Source: Umbilicaria muhlenbergii (Eukaryota > Ascomycota > Lecanoromycetes > Umbilicariales > Umbilicariaceae). From it: 64,000 nt of DNA. The stretch lies in NCBI GenBank assembly GCA_000611775.1, contig KK106981.1, positions 4,466,927 through 4,530,926 of the forward strand, given 5' to 3'. Made by a program: the position numbers and the translations under genes. Under the pieces are notes generated by a model, which saw only the letters and a list, made by a program, of their open reading frames with translations, was not told the DNA's origin and searched no databases. This document shows positions 11,801 through 24,249 of the stretch, one piece after another. Positions within the stretch are counted from its first letter, which is position 1. Every line of letters starts with the position of its first letter.

Positions 11801-13505
11801 TCTTTGCTTTAGCTAGTTGTAATCATCAGTATGACAGACTCTGATAGCTCAATCACATTACCTCATGCATTGCCTTGAGCCTCATAGGATTCAGTCAGTA
11901 GGAACAGCTTATTGACAACATCTCATGTGATTGTATTGCCCTGGCTGCTGTTGTTGATAATATATGAATATTTTTTCTTTGAATCATTTCTTGTTGTATG
12001 AAAGTCCACCTCTAGCTGCCCTGATATCAGATGTGAGATATCATCAATGATAAATAAGAAGGTGAGCTGAAGGTTGACTGTGAGTCATTTATTTGCATTA
12101 ATTGTGATAATGACTGCTGTTGATCATCCTGTCATACATTCATTTGTTCAATGACTGATGACTTCACACTTAATACAGAGGCCTGCTGCTTTTCATGCAT
12201 TCACTTCATTCTTAGAAATAAAGTCTTCTTGTCAGCATGAGAGTCCTGTGAATGTCTGTGTTGTTGTCATGATCACTTTCTCTGCAACTGATATGTGATT
12301 TAAATTCTGACTTTGATCACAGCTACTTCCTTGATAAAAGTCTTATGAATTGTTTCCTCTTTCATGATTGAATTGTTGAGGGTGAGAGATTTATTATTTG
12401 ATGAAAGATTCTTTTCTGTCATAGTATGACGTCTGTGTTGTACTTTTGTTGTTGTTGTCAGTTTTGCTTTGATGATCCTTTTTGATGTCTGAGTGGCTTC
12501 AGAACAGTTCATGATTAATGATGACATCAAGATGTGTTAAAATTTCCTGCACTGACTGTCTTGCAACCTGCGTCAGATCTCAACATCATAGTTCAGTCAA
12601 AAAATGATGAGGAAGACTTAATAATCAATGATCTCAAATGAGCATCTCACTGATTTCCTTGTGTGAAGCTGAAAGGAAGCAGTAGAGTTCTGATAATCTG
12701 TCATATCAGGAGGTGATTGTATCATGACTGCAGAGTTCAACTGCATTGAAGGTAATGATATTTTGTTCATCTGTGTCTTCATCAGAAGATAGGTTCTTCT
12801 CTAGAACCTTTAAAAAGTTATTATAAGTGATTCAAGTGTGATCATGCTGCTCCTTTTGCTTTCATCAGTCACTCATGACTGTTTTCTCAAGGTAGGTGCC
12901 TGCTCAGATGATGAAATCTCATTCAGTAGAGAATTGCTCTGGCATCAGCTTTCAGTTCTGGTTGATTTCATTCAGGTATTTTTGAAGTTTTCATCTCATG
13001 ACTTTGACACCTCCTGCATAGAGATGAGGCTCTCATGACTTTATAAGGTGTTGAAAAGGGGGAGGTGTGATATCTGTCATAACTTGACATCATAATTCAT
13101 GTGATGAACTTGTGTTGTTCCTTGAGTTTATTATAATTGAAGAATCTTCTTGCAGATGTTAATTGAGCTCTTGAAGCTCCTTTTTATTGTCCTCAAACTT
13201 AATTTCTTGTCATAAAAATTGTAGCTGTAGTAACTGACGCTAAATGAACTCCTGATTATGAGCAGTGACTGCCTCAAGGTCTTCAATGATGTCATCAGAG
13301 TTGCCTGCAGTGATATGTTCATCATCATCAATGATGTCAGAAGTAGGGGTATCAATGACTGATAATGTAAACCTGTTAATTGAAGAGCCTGCCTCAGCTT
13401 GATTGTTGACTGTTTCACTGACCTGATGAGATTGAAGTGTTGATGTCATCATGTCTTATTTGCTTTCAACATGACCGTTCGCCTGAAGGTATTGAGTGAT
13501 CAGTA
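11801..13505 (-). mobile_element. Family A gag-protease region, mutated
   Basis: Starts at a GATCAGTA primer-side junction next to the LTR at 13,506. Gag begins at about 13,452 (MMTSTLQSHQVSETVNNQ) and a 70-codon open stretch survives. A CCHC zinc knuckle (CIKCEVISH-stop-TNEC) is readable near 12,195-12,130, then sequence matching the protease region of other copies to about 11,820. Beyond that the family A copy stops and family B RT begins, so this copy lost RT, RNase H and integrase. Confidence 0.7.
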
Positions 13506-13766
13506 TGTAAGAGGGTGAGTGTACAACAGTCATCATAGTGATGTTTGAACGGGGTGTCATAGGCAATATAATCATGATGAGGTCAATGCAATGATTATAC
13601 ATCTTCTATTCAGTGGCAAAAACTGATCACTGAGGAAGCAGGTTTCTGAACCTTCTTGTGAAGAGTTTTCACTTGATGCCAAGGCGCTAGGCGCTGAGTC
13701 ATCATGTTTATATAATGTCATACTATAGTGTTGTACTGTCATACTATATATATGGTGGCCCTGACA
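13506..13766 (-). repeat. Family A 5' LTR
   Basis: 261 bp, TGTAAG...CTGACA on the plus strand. Left neighbour GATCAGTA is the primer-binding side shared by all 5' LTRs of this family, so it drives leftward transcription into the gag remnant at 13,452. Confidence 0.8.
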
Positions 13767-14480
13767 ATTTGACACTGAGTGAAGAAGTTGAGCAAGCTGA
13801 GTTAAAAGAAGATCCTTGAGGTTGAAGCATCTTTCTCTGCAGTTGTGACATATGATAATTTTAAATACACAGACAGCACTCAAGGAGAATGTACAGAAGA
13901 TAAATGAATCTTTTAATTCATCATCACTGCTTTAATCTTTTCAGAGCAATGTATATCAGCTGAAGAATTATTACAGAGCATGTGAAGACTGCATATTCCT
14001 TTATGAGTAATGAATGTCTTGAAGAAATTATCACAAGATCATACATATCATCTGATATGATTCACCTCTTATTCAAACATCATGAACAACACTAACTTGA
14101 TAAACAGATTAAGAAGTATTTCCTTGAAGTGACAATAAAGTCAGTGTATGCAACATGCTCTGACACTGTCATTTCATCACAATTCTGAATGATAATCATG
14201 CTGCAGGTTGAGCTTATCATCATGAGATAAATCATCTTATACTCTCTTTGATCAGTCATGATGAATGAGAGCATCATCATCAACAATATAATAATACTGA
14301 AGAACATCTTTCTGAATCAATTAAGTTATCAGACAGAGGATACTCAATTCTGCATTAATTTACAGTTGATGTTTAAAGATCTGAAGACTGTCAAGTGAAT
14401 GCACTCTGTTATCAGTATTCAACACTCAACTGCAGAATTATCATTTGATAAGATGAGTTGATTACTTTCAGTTAATACTT
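13767..14480. other. AT-rich sequence of unknown origin
   Basis: No similarity to the other retroelement segments was recognised and the short frames (14,092-14,307 and others) carry no domain. It separates the 5' LTR of one family A copy from the truncated RT end of the next, so it may be flanking DNA or an unrecognised decayed element. Confidence 0.4.
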
Positions 14481-17144
14481 GTCATACATGCTCCTCATGT
14501 TCAGATTCATCTTTGCTGAAGATCAGGATATCATCTAGATAAATCATGCAGATTATATCAAGGAACTCATCAAGAGCCTTATCAATGAATGCCTGAAACA
14601 TAGCAAGAGCATTCATGAGACTGAAAGGCATGACAAGATATTCAAACAGGCTGAATCATGTTCAGAATGCTGTTTTCCACTCATCTTCACCCTTGATTCA
14701 TATTCAATTATATGCATTCTTGCAGTTCAACTTAGTGAACTTCTTAGCTCCTTGAAGATGATTCAACATGTCTGATATAAATGGTAGTGAGTAGCGATTT
14801 TTAATGGTAATATCATTCAAGCGCTTATAGTCAATGACTAGTCATAGGCTGCCGTCTGATTTTGGTACAAACATAACAGGTGAAGCCGCAGGTGATATTA
14901 ATTTGCAGATTATGCCTGTCTTCATAACATCATCTAGATATACCTTCAGTACATTGAGCTCAGCTGAGGACATCAAATATAACTTTCTGAATGAAGATTG
15001 CTGCTCTGATTTCAAGTCAATGACATGATCATGTGAACCTCTCTCAGGTAAAGACTGCTTCTCAGCTGCCTGAAATATGTCTGTGAAGTCATGATATTCA
15101 AGAGGTAGACTGTCATAGACATTGTCATACTCTTTGTCATATCACAATGAGTTTATCTGTAGGGTATATTTTTCCATATCAGCCACTAGATCCGCCGGCC
15201 TTATAAAACAGTCAGTAATGATGAGGTTGTTCATATGTAGAACATTCTTCAACGCCTTCTTTTCACTGATGATGAATATACAGCGTGCAGTAGTATGTTT
15301 TGGCTTTCTTCATAGAAATTTACCCATATCATAGTAGTGATTTGAGTTTGCATGAACTAGAAATGATAACCTGAGGACAAAAGGAGCTGATGAATTATCT
15401 TGTGTGACAAAGAAATGATTGCTATAGTGATAAGGTTGATCATCAGTGTTGTATGCTGTAATCATCAGTATGACAGACTCTGATAGCTCAATCACATTAC
15501 CTCATGCATTGCCTTGAGCCTCATAGGATTCAGTCAGTAGAGACAGCTTATAAACAACATCTCATGTGATTATATTGCCCTAACTGCAATTGTAAATAAT
15601 ATATGAATATTTTTTCTTCAGATCATCTCTTGTTGTATGAAAGTTCACCTCTAACTGCCCTGATATCAGATGTGAGATATCATCAATGATAAGTAAGAAG
15701 GTGAGCTGAAGGTTGACTGTGAATCATTTATTCACATCAATCATGATAATGACTGCTGTTGATCATCTCATCATACATTCATTTGTTCAATGACTGATGA
15801 CTTCACACTTGATACAGAGGCCTGCTGCTTTTCATGCATTCACTTCATTCTTAAGAATAAAGTCTCCTTGTTGACATGAGGGTCCTGTGAATGTCTGTGT
15901 TGTTGTCATGATCACTTTCTCCGCAACTGATATGTGATTTAAATTTCAGCTTTGGTCATGGTTACTTCCTTGATAGAAGCCTCATGAATTGTTTTCTCTT
16001 TCATGATTGAATTGTTGAGGGTGAGAGGTTTATTATTCAGTGAAAGATTCTTTTCTGTCATAGTATGACGTCTGTGTCATACTTTTGTTGTTGTTGTCAG
16101 TTTTGCTTTGATGATCCTTTTTGGTGTCTGAGCGGCTTCAGAATGATTCATGATTGATGATGATGTCAAGATGTGCTGAAATTTCCTGCACTGACTATCT
16201 TGCAACCTGCGTTGAATCTCAACGTCATAGTTCAGTCAGGACATGATGAGAAAGCCTTGATTATCAATGATCTTGAATGAGCATCTCATCAATTTCCTTG
16301 TGTGAAGTTGAAAGGAAGCAGTAGAGTTCTGATAATTTGTCATATCAAGAGGTGATTGTATCATGACTGCAGAGTTCAGCTGCATTGAAGGTGATGATAT
16401 TTCATTCATTCATGTCTTCATCAGAGGATAAGTTCTTCTCTAGAACCTTTAAAAAGTTGTCATAAGTGACTTAAATGTGATCATGCTGCTTTTTTTGCTT
16501 TCATCAGTCACTCATGACTGTTTTCTCAAGGTAGGTGCCTGCTCAGATGATGAAATCTCATTTGATAAAGAATTACTCTGACATCAGCTCCTGGTTCTGA
16601 TTGATTTCATTCAGGTATTCTTGAAGTTTTCATCTCATGACTTTGACGCCTCCTGCATAGAGATGAGGCTCTCATGACTTTATAAGGTGTTGAAAAGGGG
16701 GAGGTGTGATATCTGTCATAACTTGACATCATAATTCATGTGATGAACCTGTGTTGTTTCTTGAGTTTATTGTAATTGAAGGATCTTCTTGCAGATGTTG
16801 ATTAAGCTTCTGAAGCTTCTTTTTATTGTCCTCAAACTTAATTTCTTGTCATACATGTTGTAGCTGTAGTCACTGACGCTCAATGATCTCTTGATTATGA
16901 GCAGTGACTGCCTTAAGATCTTCAATGATGTTGTTGAGGTTGCCTGCAGTGATATGTTCATCATCATCAATGATGTCAGAAGTAGAGGTATCAATGACTG
17001 ATAATGTAAACCTGCTAATTGAAGGGCCTGCCTCAGCTTGATTGTTGACTGTTTCACTGACCTGATGAGATTGAAGTGTTGATGTCATCATGTCTTATTT
17101 GTTTTCAACATGACTGTTCGCCTGAAGGTACTGAGTGATCAGTA
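14481..17144 (-). mobile_element. Family A element, gag to truncated RT
   Basis: Minus-strand order from the 5' LTR at 17,145: gag start at 17,091, zinc knuckle near 15,825, protease-region sequence 15,750-15,310, then pol and RT from about 15,120 to 14,480. The plus-strand frame at 14,834-15,028 is the antisense of RT. The RT segment keeps several CpG sites and is less mutated than the copy at 5,150-5,759. The element ends inside RT; RNase H and integrase are missing. Confidence 0.72.
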
Positions 17145-17428
17145 TGTAAGAGGTGAGGTGTATGACAGAGCGTCATAATGATGTTTAAATGAGGTGTCAT
17201 AAGCAATATAGTCATGATGAGGTCAATGCAATGATTATACATCTTTTATTTGATGGTAAAACTGATCACTGAGGAAGCAGGTTTCTGAACCTTCTTGTGA
17301 AGAGTTTTCACTTGATGTCAAGGTGCTAGGCGCTGAGTCATCATATTTATATAATGTCGTACTATAGTGTCATACTATAATGTCATACTAGTGTTGTACT
17401 GTCATACTATTATATGGTGACCCTGACA
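17145..17428 (-). repeat. Family A 5' LTR
   Basis: 284 bp, TGTAAG...CTGACA, preceded by GATCAGTA as at 13,506 and 26,624. Internal variation sits mainly in the short GTCATACTATA-type tandem stretch at the right end, where copy number differs between LTRs. Confidence 0.8.
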
Positions 17429-17713
17429 TAATGATTCTTAATAGTAATATCATTCAAGTGCTTATAATTAATGACTAATCATAAGCTGCCGTCTGATTTT
17501 AATACAAACATAACAGGTGAAGCTGCAGATGATATTAATTTACAAATTATGCCTGTCTTCATGAAGCAGGTTTCTGAACCTCCTTGTGAAGAGTTTTACT
17601 TGATGTCAAGGCGCTAGGCGCTGAGTCATCATGTTTATATAATGTCATACTATAGTGTTGTACTATAGTGTTGTACTTGTCATATTGTCATATTATTATA
17701 TGATGGCCTTGAC
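17429..17713 (-). repeat. Fragments of family A RT and LTR
   Basis: 17,429-17,561 repeats part of the RT segment found at 14,790-14,935. It is followed directly by a partial LTR (about 17,562-17,713) that lacks its left end and finishes TTGACA. Two unrelated pieces of one family fused in this way suggest recombination or nested deletion. Confidence 0.6.
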
Positions 17714-20517
17714 ACATTCTTGAATTAACTTCATGAACAGTGATCTGTTTCAGCATATGCTTCATGAGAGGGTTGATTCACAAGAATTCAGGTAACATTT
17801 TAATAAAAGAGACATCAACCTCTTCATAAAGTTCTTTATTTAAAACAGCTTCAATAGTCTGTTTCTGTTGATTTTACTGCTGAGGACTCATTGTGCCTGC
17901 AATTAATACTTCATGAAGATGTACCTCCTGAGTCAATAAATCATCTTTAAGCTCAACTAAAATTAAAGTTACTGTCAGGAACAGCATCTGTTGTAATATT
18001 AAAGCATTTTCAGTCTGATCTTCTTCTTCTGCTTCATGTTGATGATCAGGTCTCTGTGAAGAGCTGTTAATAAAATTCAGATTTCCCTTTCAATAAGTGA
18101 TAACAAAATCATAAATGAATAAAGTTAATGTTCACTGAACCTGTCTTCATGAGAGCTTATGAGTAATTATAAAGCTTCACAAGCTTAAATGATTTGATAA
18201 CACCTCAACTGAATAAGTGAATCCTTTTAAATAATGCTGTTAATGATGAAAACTCTCAACTATCATGAGCAGTTCTTCATCATGAGTTTCATACTTTCAT
18301 TTCATGAGTATCATCTTTCATGAGAAATAAGCTGTAACTCTTCACTCATCAAGATGCTTTTGTGAGAGAATGTTTAAAATCACATACTTAAAAACATCTG
18401 TTTTAAGCTGTATTGATAATGTGATGTTGAAATGTTGCAGGAATGAAGCAGTAATGAAAGTTTACACAAGAACTTTAAAAGCAGTCTGCATCTTTAAAGA
18501 CAGAAAGTCTGCCCTTCATGAGATCAACTTCTTTTTTAATTTTGCATTAAACCCTTTCATGATCTCTGTGAGAGATGCAGTGATATATGAAAAGCTCTGT
18601 ATGAACCTCTGATAAAAGTTCATGAAGCTCAGAAATGTTTACACTTCATGCACACTTTTTAACTCTGATCAGTTGATAATGATGAATATATAATTCATCT
18701 TCATTTCAACTCCTGTATCTGTGATAACATATTTCAAGAAGGGCACACGCTTCACATTAAATAAACATTTAAAAAGCTTTGTGAACAACCTTATCATGAG
18801 CAGAGCTTTCAAGATAATCTGAACATGTTATTCATGCTGACTCTCTTTCATTGAGTAGATCAGTATATCATTCAGAAATACAATCATGAAGATGTTTAAA
18901 TGTTCATGAAGGACTTCATGAATATAAGACTGAAAACTTGCAGAAGCATTGATAAGCCTGAAAGATATAATTAAATATTCATACAACTTGTACTTGATAT
19001 GAAATGCTGTCTTTCACTCATCACCTTCACATATGTGAATGTGATAATAAGTGTTTTTGATGTCAATCTTCATAAAGATCTGAGTGTCACAGACATGATT
19101 CATGATCTCATTAATTAATGATAAAGAGTACTGATTCTTTTAAGTAATAACATTTAACCTCTGATAGTTCATGCAAAGCTGCAAGCCTTCATCATTTTTA
19201 AATGCAAAAAGCATTAACACTCCTGCAGAAGATCATGACAGCTGAATAAATTCATTCATAAGGTTAATATTTAAATACTTTCATAATACAGTCAACTCCT
19301 TCATGAAAAGATTGTATATAAAGTTAAAAGATAATGTTGTCTTCTTCAGCAAATTAATTGAGTGATCTTCTTTGTAATGAAGAGGCAAAGTTTTCACTTA
19401 AGTTTCTGAAAAGACCTTCATGAGGCTCTTATAAGCTTCAGAAATCAAGTTCATGAAGCTTTTTAATTCATTAAAATTTATCACTTGTAATCTCTGCATC
19501 ATGTAATTCATCTTAAGGTCTTAAAGTTTTCTCATGAGACCTTTTATGATGATTTTTTTTAATAATAAAGTTATTAAAAAGTTCTCTGCATCTGATCTTC
19601 ATTATATTGTAAGATTGATGAAGTCAACCTTCAAGTTATTTCATCATAATCATGATAATCTTAAGATCACTGACATCTTTAAGTCAACAGAGGTAAAAGG
19701 TTCATGAGTTTATTTTCAGACTCTGAAAGAGTCCTGAACCTTTATTATTTCATGATAAACAGAATAAGTCTGCAAAGTATTTTCTTCAACATGATGAAGC
19801 AGTAACACCTTAAAGATTAAAGATAAACCCTTTGTAATATTCTTGTGAAGGAGATTGAGGTTATTAATATTATTAAAAACAGCTGAAAGTGATCTTTCTG
19901 CAAAATGTACTGTGAGTTATAATTGCTTTTTCATTTTAAATGATGCACTCTTCTTTGATCCTGACTTCATGATGACCTTCATGATAGCCTCAGAGGCTGT
20001 CATGACATGATTACTGTCATTAACTAAATCAGTTGACAGAGTTTTACTCACAGTGTTGTTTGATTTCTTCTTAAGACAGTTCAGTTTCTTATGTTCATGT
20101 TTATCATAGTAGTTGCAGTCTCTGTTAAAAAACACTCCTCATGAGGGTTTTAAATCATGTGATATAATGATGATGAATATTGTAAGTTTGTGATTCTTTT
20201 ATTTTATAAAGTTCACAGAGGTGCTTCTGCTGAAGTCATTATTTATGATTATTGCCTGCAAGTGAGTTTCAGTCTCAAGAGTGAGATGAAGTTTCTTCAT
20301 AAGTATAATTAAATCTTCATGAGAGTTTAAAAACATAAAGTGTTCATGAATCTTCTGCTTCATGATGTGATTCAAGCTCTTGAAGAAGATCATTAACTGA
20401 ATTTAATGATAATTCTTCATCTCATTTTTTATTTAAATCAGAAGTTCATCTGATCTGTGAAAATACTCATCATCAGATTCACTGTTCAGCTTGTGGCAGT
20501 TCATTTAATTCATTCAT
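17714..20517 (-). mobile_element. Family C retroelement remnant, pol and gag
   Basis: Minus strand. A gag-type CCHC knuckle lies near 20,120-20,075, read as CNYYDKHEHKKLNC; the second Cys is now Tyr, as expected from a G-to-A change. The zone 18,840-19,330 resembles RT (LNDILIYS, i.e. YxDD with the first Asp changed to Asn). The 18,370-18,612 plus-strand frame is antisense noise. All frames are broken. Confidence 0.55.
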
Positions 20518-20694
20518 GCATCATCTGCAACTTGGCAGCCCGCTCAAAAATAAGATTTTAGTTAATAGTACTTTATGCGCTCAGAGCACTCTCTGAGCAG
20601 TAAATGAGCTCATACAAATCTTACACTTTAAATAACTATTATACCTTCATGAATAATAAAAAACTTTTTATTGAAAAGTTTTAAATCTCTTTAT
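20518..20694 (+). repeat. LTR-like repeat B, inverted and truncated
   Basis: Inverse complement of 3,073-3,282: CTGCAACTTGGCAGCCCGCT corresponds to AGCGGGCTGCCAAGTTGCGG there. It is cut off at CTCTTTA by the inverted-repeat element that starts at 20,695. Confidence 0.65.
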
Positions 20695-20821
20695 GTACAA
20701 GCAATTACAGGGGGTTGGGTACAGTAAGGCTGAAATGGCTGAGAAGTACTGAAACTGTGATACAATATACTCTGTCAGCCTTACTGTACCCACCTGGGTA
20801 CAGGGTGAGAATTAAGGTTAG
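20695..20821. mobile_element. Short inverted-repeat (MITE-like) element, copy 2
   Basis: Exact inverse complement of 2,843-2,969, 127 bp in both. Perfect 17-bp inner inverted repeats (TCAGCCTTACTGTACCC and its complement). It lies inside LTR-like repeat B, so it is younger than that LTR copy. No coding capacity. Confidence 0.72.
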
Positions 20822-22400
20822 AACATCAAAACTTGAGTAGCCTCAGAGGCTGCTGCAACATGATTACTGCTGTTAATTGAACTGATTAACAGATTTCTGT
20901 TCACAGTGTTGTTTGACTTCTTCTTAAAACAGTTCAGTTCTTTATGTCTGCACTTGTCACAGTAATTGCAGTCTTCATTAAAGAATGCTTCTCATGAGGG
21001 TTTCAGATTGTGTGATGTAGTGATGATGAATATTGTAGATTTGTAATTCTTTTATTTCATGATGTTTGCAGAGATGCTCCTGCTGAAGTCACTGTTCATG
21101 ATTATTACTCATGAGTGAGTTTCAGTCCTGATGCTGAGATGAAGTTTCTTCATGAGTGTAATCAAATCTTTATGAGAGTTTAAAAACACAGAGTGTTCAT
21201 GAATCTTCTGCTTCATGATGTGATTCAAGCTCTTGAAGAAGATCATTAACTGAATTTAATGATAATTCTTCACTTCATTTTTTATTTAAATCAGAAGTTC
21301 ATCTGACCTGTGAAGATACTCATCATCAGATTCACTGTTTAACTTGTGATAATTCATTTAATTCATTCATATGTTATACATCTGATTATCATGATTTTTT
21401 AAAAAAGACTTTAAAAAGTTCTTCTGACTTTCTCAAGTATCTTTCAAGCTCTTTTTTTTACAATGTGCAACTCATCACTCTGTAATTTTATAGTTCAGAT
21501 ATTAATCTGACTCTTCAAGGTGAAGCTTCATGAAAAGGTGCTTAATTTGATGTACATACTACTGAAAGTGAGGATAATCCTTTATATGATAAAGGTTTTC
21601 ATCTTTGACTCACTTTTCATAGCAGGTGTGTTTCAGAGCTGAAGATAAATTTGATGTAAATTATTTATGAGTTTTAAGCTCAACCTGCCTAGTACATTCC
21701 TTCTCACTCATGAGTTGAATCTTCACAAGTTGAATTTTGATATTCATCATGATGAACTCCTCAGAAAATGTAGAAGTGATGTGTCATGACTGAGAGTTAA
21801 AGATGATAAAATCATCATTAACTGTTACTTGTGAAGTTTCTGAAGCAGTTTGTGAAATTGTTGTGAAGACTGATTGAGGAGCTCATGAGTTTTCAGTCAT
21901 TCTTGCTGAACAGCATCCTTACAATGAATTGAAGCAATAAAACTGTAAGTGTACTATCATGAGGTAATATCTTAATTAAGGAATTATGAAGCTATGTGAC
22001 AATAATGACTTAAACTTATAGTTGATGATTCACAATAATATGATATTGCTAGTAGGTAGAGAATTATTGTTAAGAAAGAAAGTGAGACATGCTTTAACCT
22101 CATAATATATCTCTTTTAAAGTTAACCTGCTTGAGGAAGATCTCATGAAGCAGTCACCTTAATGAAACTGCCTTCACAAGATGTTCATTGCTGAATCACA
22201 TCTTCATGAGGTGTCATCAATGATGTTAACTTCTTTAATCACTTCTGTGAAGTGCTGAGAGTGATGTCTATCAGCTGAACTCCCTCATGAGGTTGATTCA
22301 CTAGTGAAAGTTATCTTCACAAGGCTGTGCTGTTGTTAAGTATAATCTTTCCTATTCTGAACTAGCACCTGATGAGTTTCATACACTGAATGCTCACAGA
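20822..22400 (-). mobile_element. Family C gag region, second copy
   Basis: Carries a zinc-knuckle coding stretch near 20,940-20,980 (minus strand, CNYCDKCRHKELNC pattern) and continues with sequence that matches 1-1,390 closely. Transitions dominate the differences. No intact frame. Confidence 0.55.
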
Positions 22401-23079
22401 TAATCAGTTAAGTATACATTTTATTAAAAACTCTGAATTTCATATCTGAATGAAGCATATCAACATGCAGTATCACTATGCAAGGAAAGTCTTAAAAGAC
22501 AGTCTTATTAACTTATTTTACATTTTCATCATTAATATGACAGCTAATTATCTAATCAAGTCATTTATTAAAGATAAATTTCAAGTTGAACTTTCCTTGC
22601 TCAGCCTCAACACTTAAAACTTTACAGGACGGCCTTTTACAGACAAATCAATAAAATTATTTAAAAGAGCATATCAAAATACCCCTCTGATGAAGTCATT
22701 AAGTCTTTGAAGGATGTGCTTGTTGACTCATGATTTTATTTCAATTCTATTCAAGTCATTTTTTATTTTTGGTCATTTTTCACTCATGACTTACAGAGGC
22801 TGAATAAGATGCTCATTAACATTAATTTAAGCTTTATTTATGCATTTTATGTTTTAAACTTATTCTTAAAGTCAGTCAATTGCCATTCTGCTTATAGGAT
22901 TCAAAATAGCAGGCTTTAAGTCACAGTGATGAAGTGAGAGTGTTGCATGCAGAAAATCATTCATTCACCCTGCCCTGCAGCAGTCAATAAAGGCTCATAG
23001 CAGGCATTATGCCCTACATGTGCTCAGCCTGACTATAGGTGCTCAGTCAATGTAGGTGAGCATCAAGAAAGCTGATATG
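22401..23079. other. AT-rich sequence, unidentified
   Basis: No retroelement domain, gene or repeat shared with the rest of the window was recognised. The last five bases (ATATG, 23,075-23,079) are the left target-site duplication of the element that follows. Confidence 0.4.
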
Positions 23080-23355
23080 TGTAAAAGGCTGATTTATGAT
23101 GTGAGGTCATATAAGTGTTGAACAGAGTATTGTAGGCAATATAGTCATGATGAGGTCAATGCAATAATTATACATATTCTATTCAGTGATAAAACTGATC
23201 ATTGAGGAAGTAGGTTTCTGAACCTCCTTGTGAAGAGTTTTCACTTAATGTCAAGGTGTTAATCACTGAGTCATCATATAAGTGAGTTATAATGATGTAC
23301 TGTTGTACTGTCATACTGTCATACTGTTGTATTATTATATATGATGACTCTGACA
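23080..23355 (-). repeat. 3' LTR of the 23,080-26,899 element
   Basis: 276 bp, the same length as its partner at 26,624-26,899. About 40 positions differ, and all but one or two read C or G in the 5' LTR and T or A here. Next to it lies the polypurine tract. Confidence 0.88.
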
Positions 23356-23826
23356 CAGCATTCCCCTTCCCTATGATATCATCCCTGGTGTTAATTGACC
23401 CTGAATTCATCATTATAGACATCACCATGATAGTCTGATAAATGATTAATCATGTAGAGTGAGTGTGTGAAACTGTGCTATGATAAGATTAATCATCATA
23501 AGTTTAAAACACCTCTCTCTTATGTTTCTTCTTCATCACCTCTCTTATGACATGTTGTTGTACTTCTCATGACTTTTTCATAGCTCATTGAGTGACTTGA
23601 TGACTTCATGACATCATGCTCATGCAGAGGTGTCCTCCTCATAAAGGGGATGTCATGAAGCTCATAACTCACAGCTCAACATTCTTTATGATGTCATACT
23701 TCCTGATAAGTGCCTTGTAGACTCATAATACCTCTGCATGAAGGACTTTCATAACTGCCTCCCTATGAAGGACTTCTGAAGTGAAATGATCACCTTTGTG
23801 AGCTTCTGATAAGTGCCTTGTAGGCC

Positions 23827-24110
23827 TATAAGGCCTCAATAAAACCTGTGAAACCCCTTGAGGAAAACTGAAAAAGAGTGTTCTTATGACACTAACTAGG
23901 TCCTGTTTGAACCGTTCAGACTGTTCAAACCGTTCAGATTGTTCAACATGTTTGATGAATCACTCTTGACCCTTGCTGTAGATACCCTATAAGGCCTCAA
24001 TAAAAACCTGTAAAACCCCTTGAGGAAAACCAGGAAAGAGTGTCCTTATGACACTAACTAAGTCATGTTCAAACTGTTCAGACTGTTTAAAATGTTTAAA
24101 TTGTTCAGCC
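23827..24110. repeat. 161-bp tandem duplication
   Basis: The block starting TATAAGGCCTCAATAAAA at 23,827 is repeated from 23,988 with an offset of 161 bp. It includes the CTTATGACACTAACTA segment and a run of GTTCAGACTGTTCAAAC units. It lies in the 3' tail of the family A element. Confidence 0.65.
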
Positions 24111-24249
24111 TGTTCAATGTCCTACATGCGCGTGTTTATGATGGCAGGAGGGGTGGCAGCACACTGTAAGTCTGCCTTTCCTACTCCCCTTTCATTTTTG
24201 TTTAGTACGACAAAATGTCATAGTAACTGTCATACTTTTGTCATACTCA

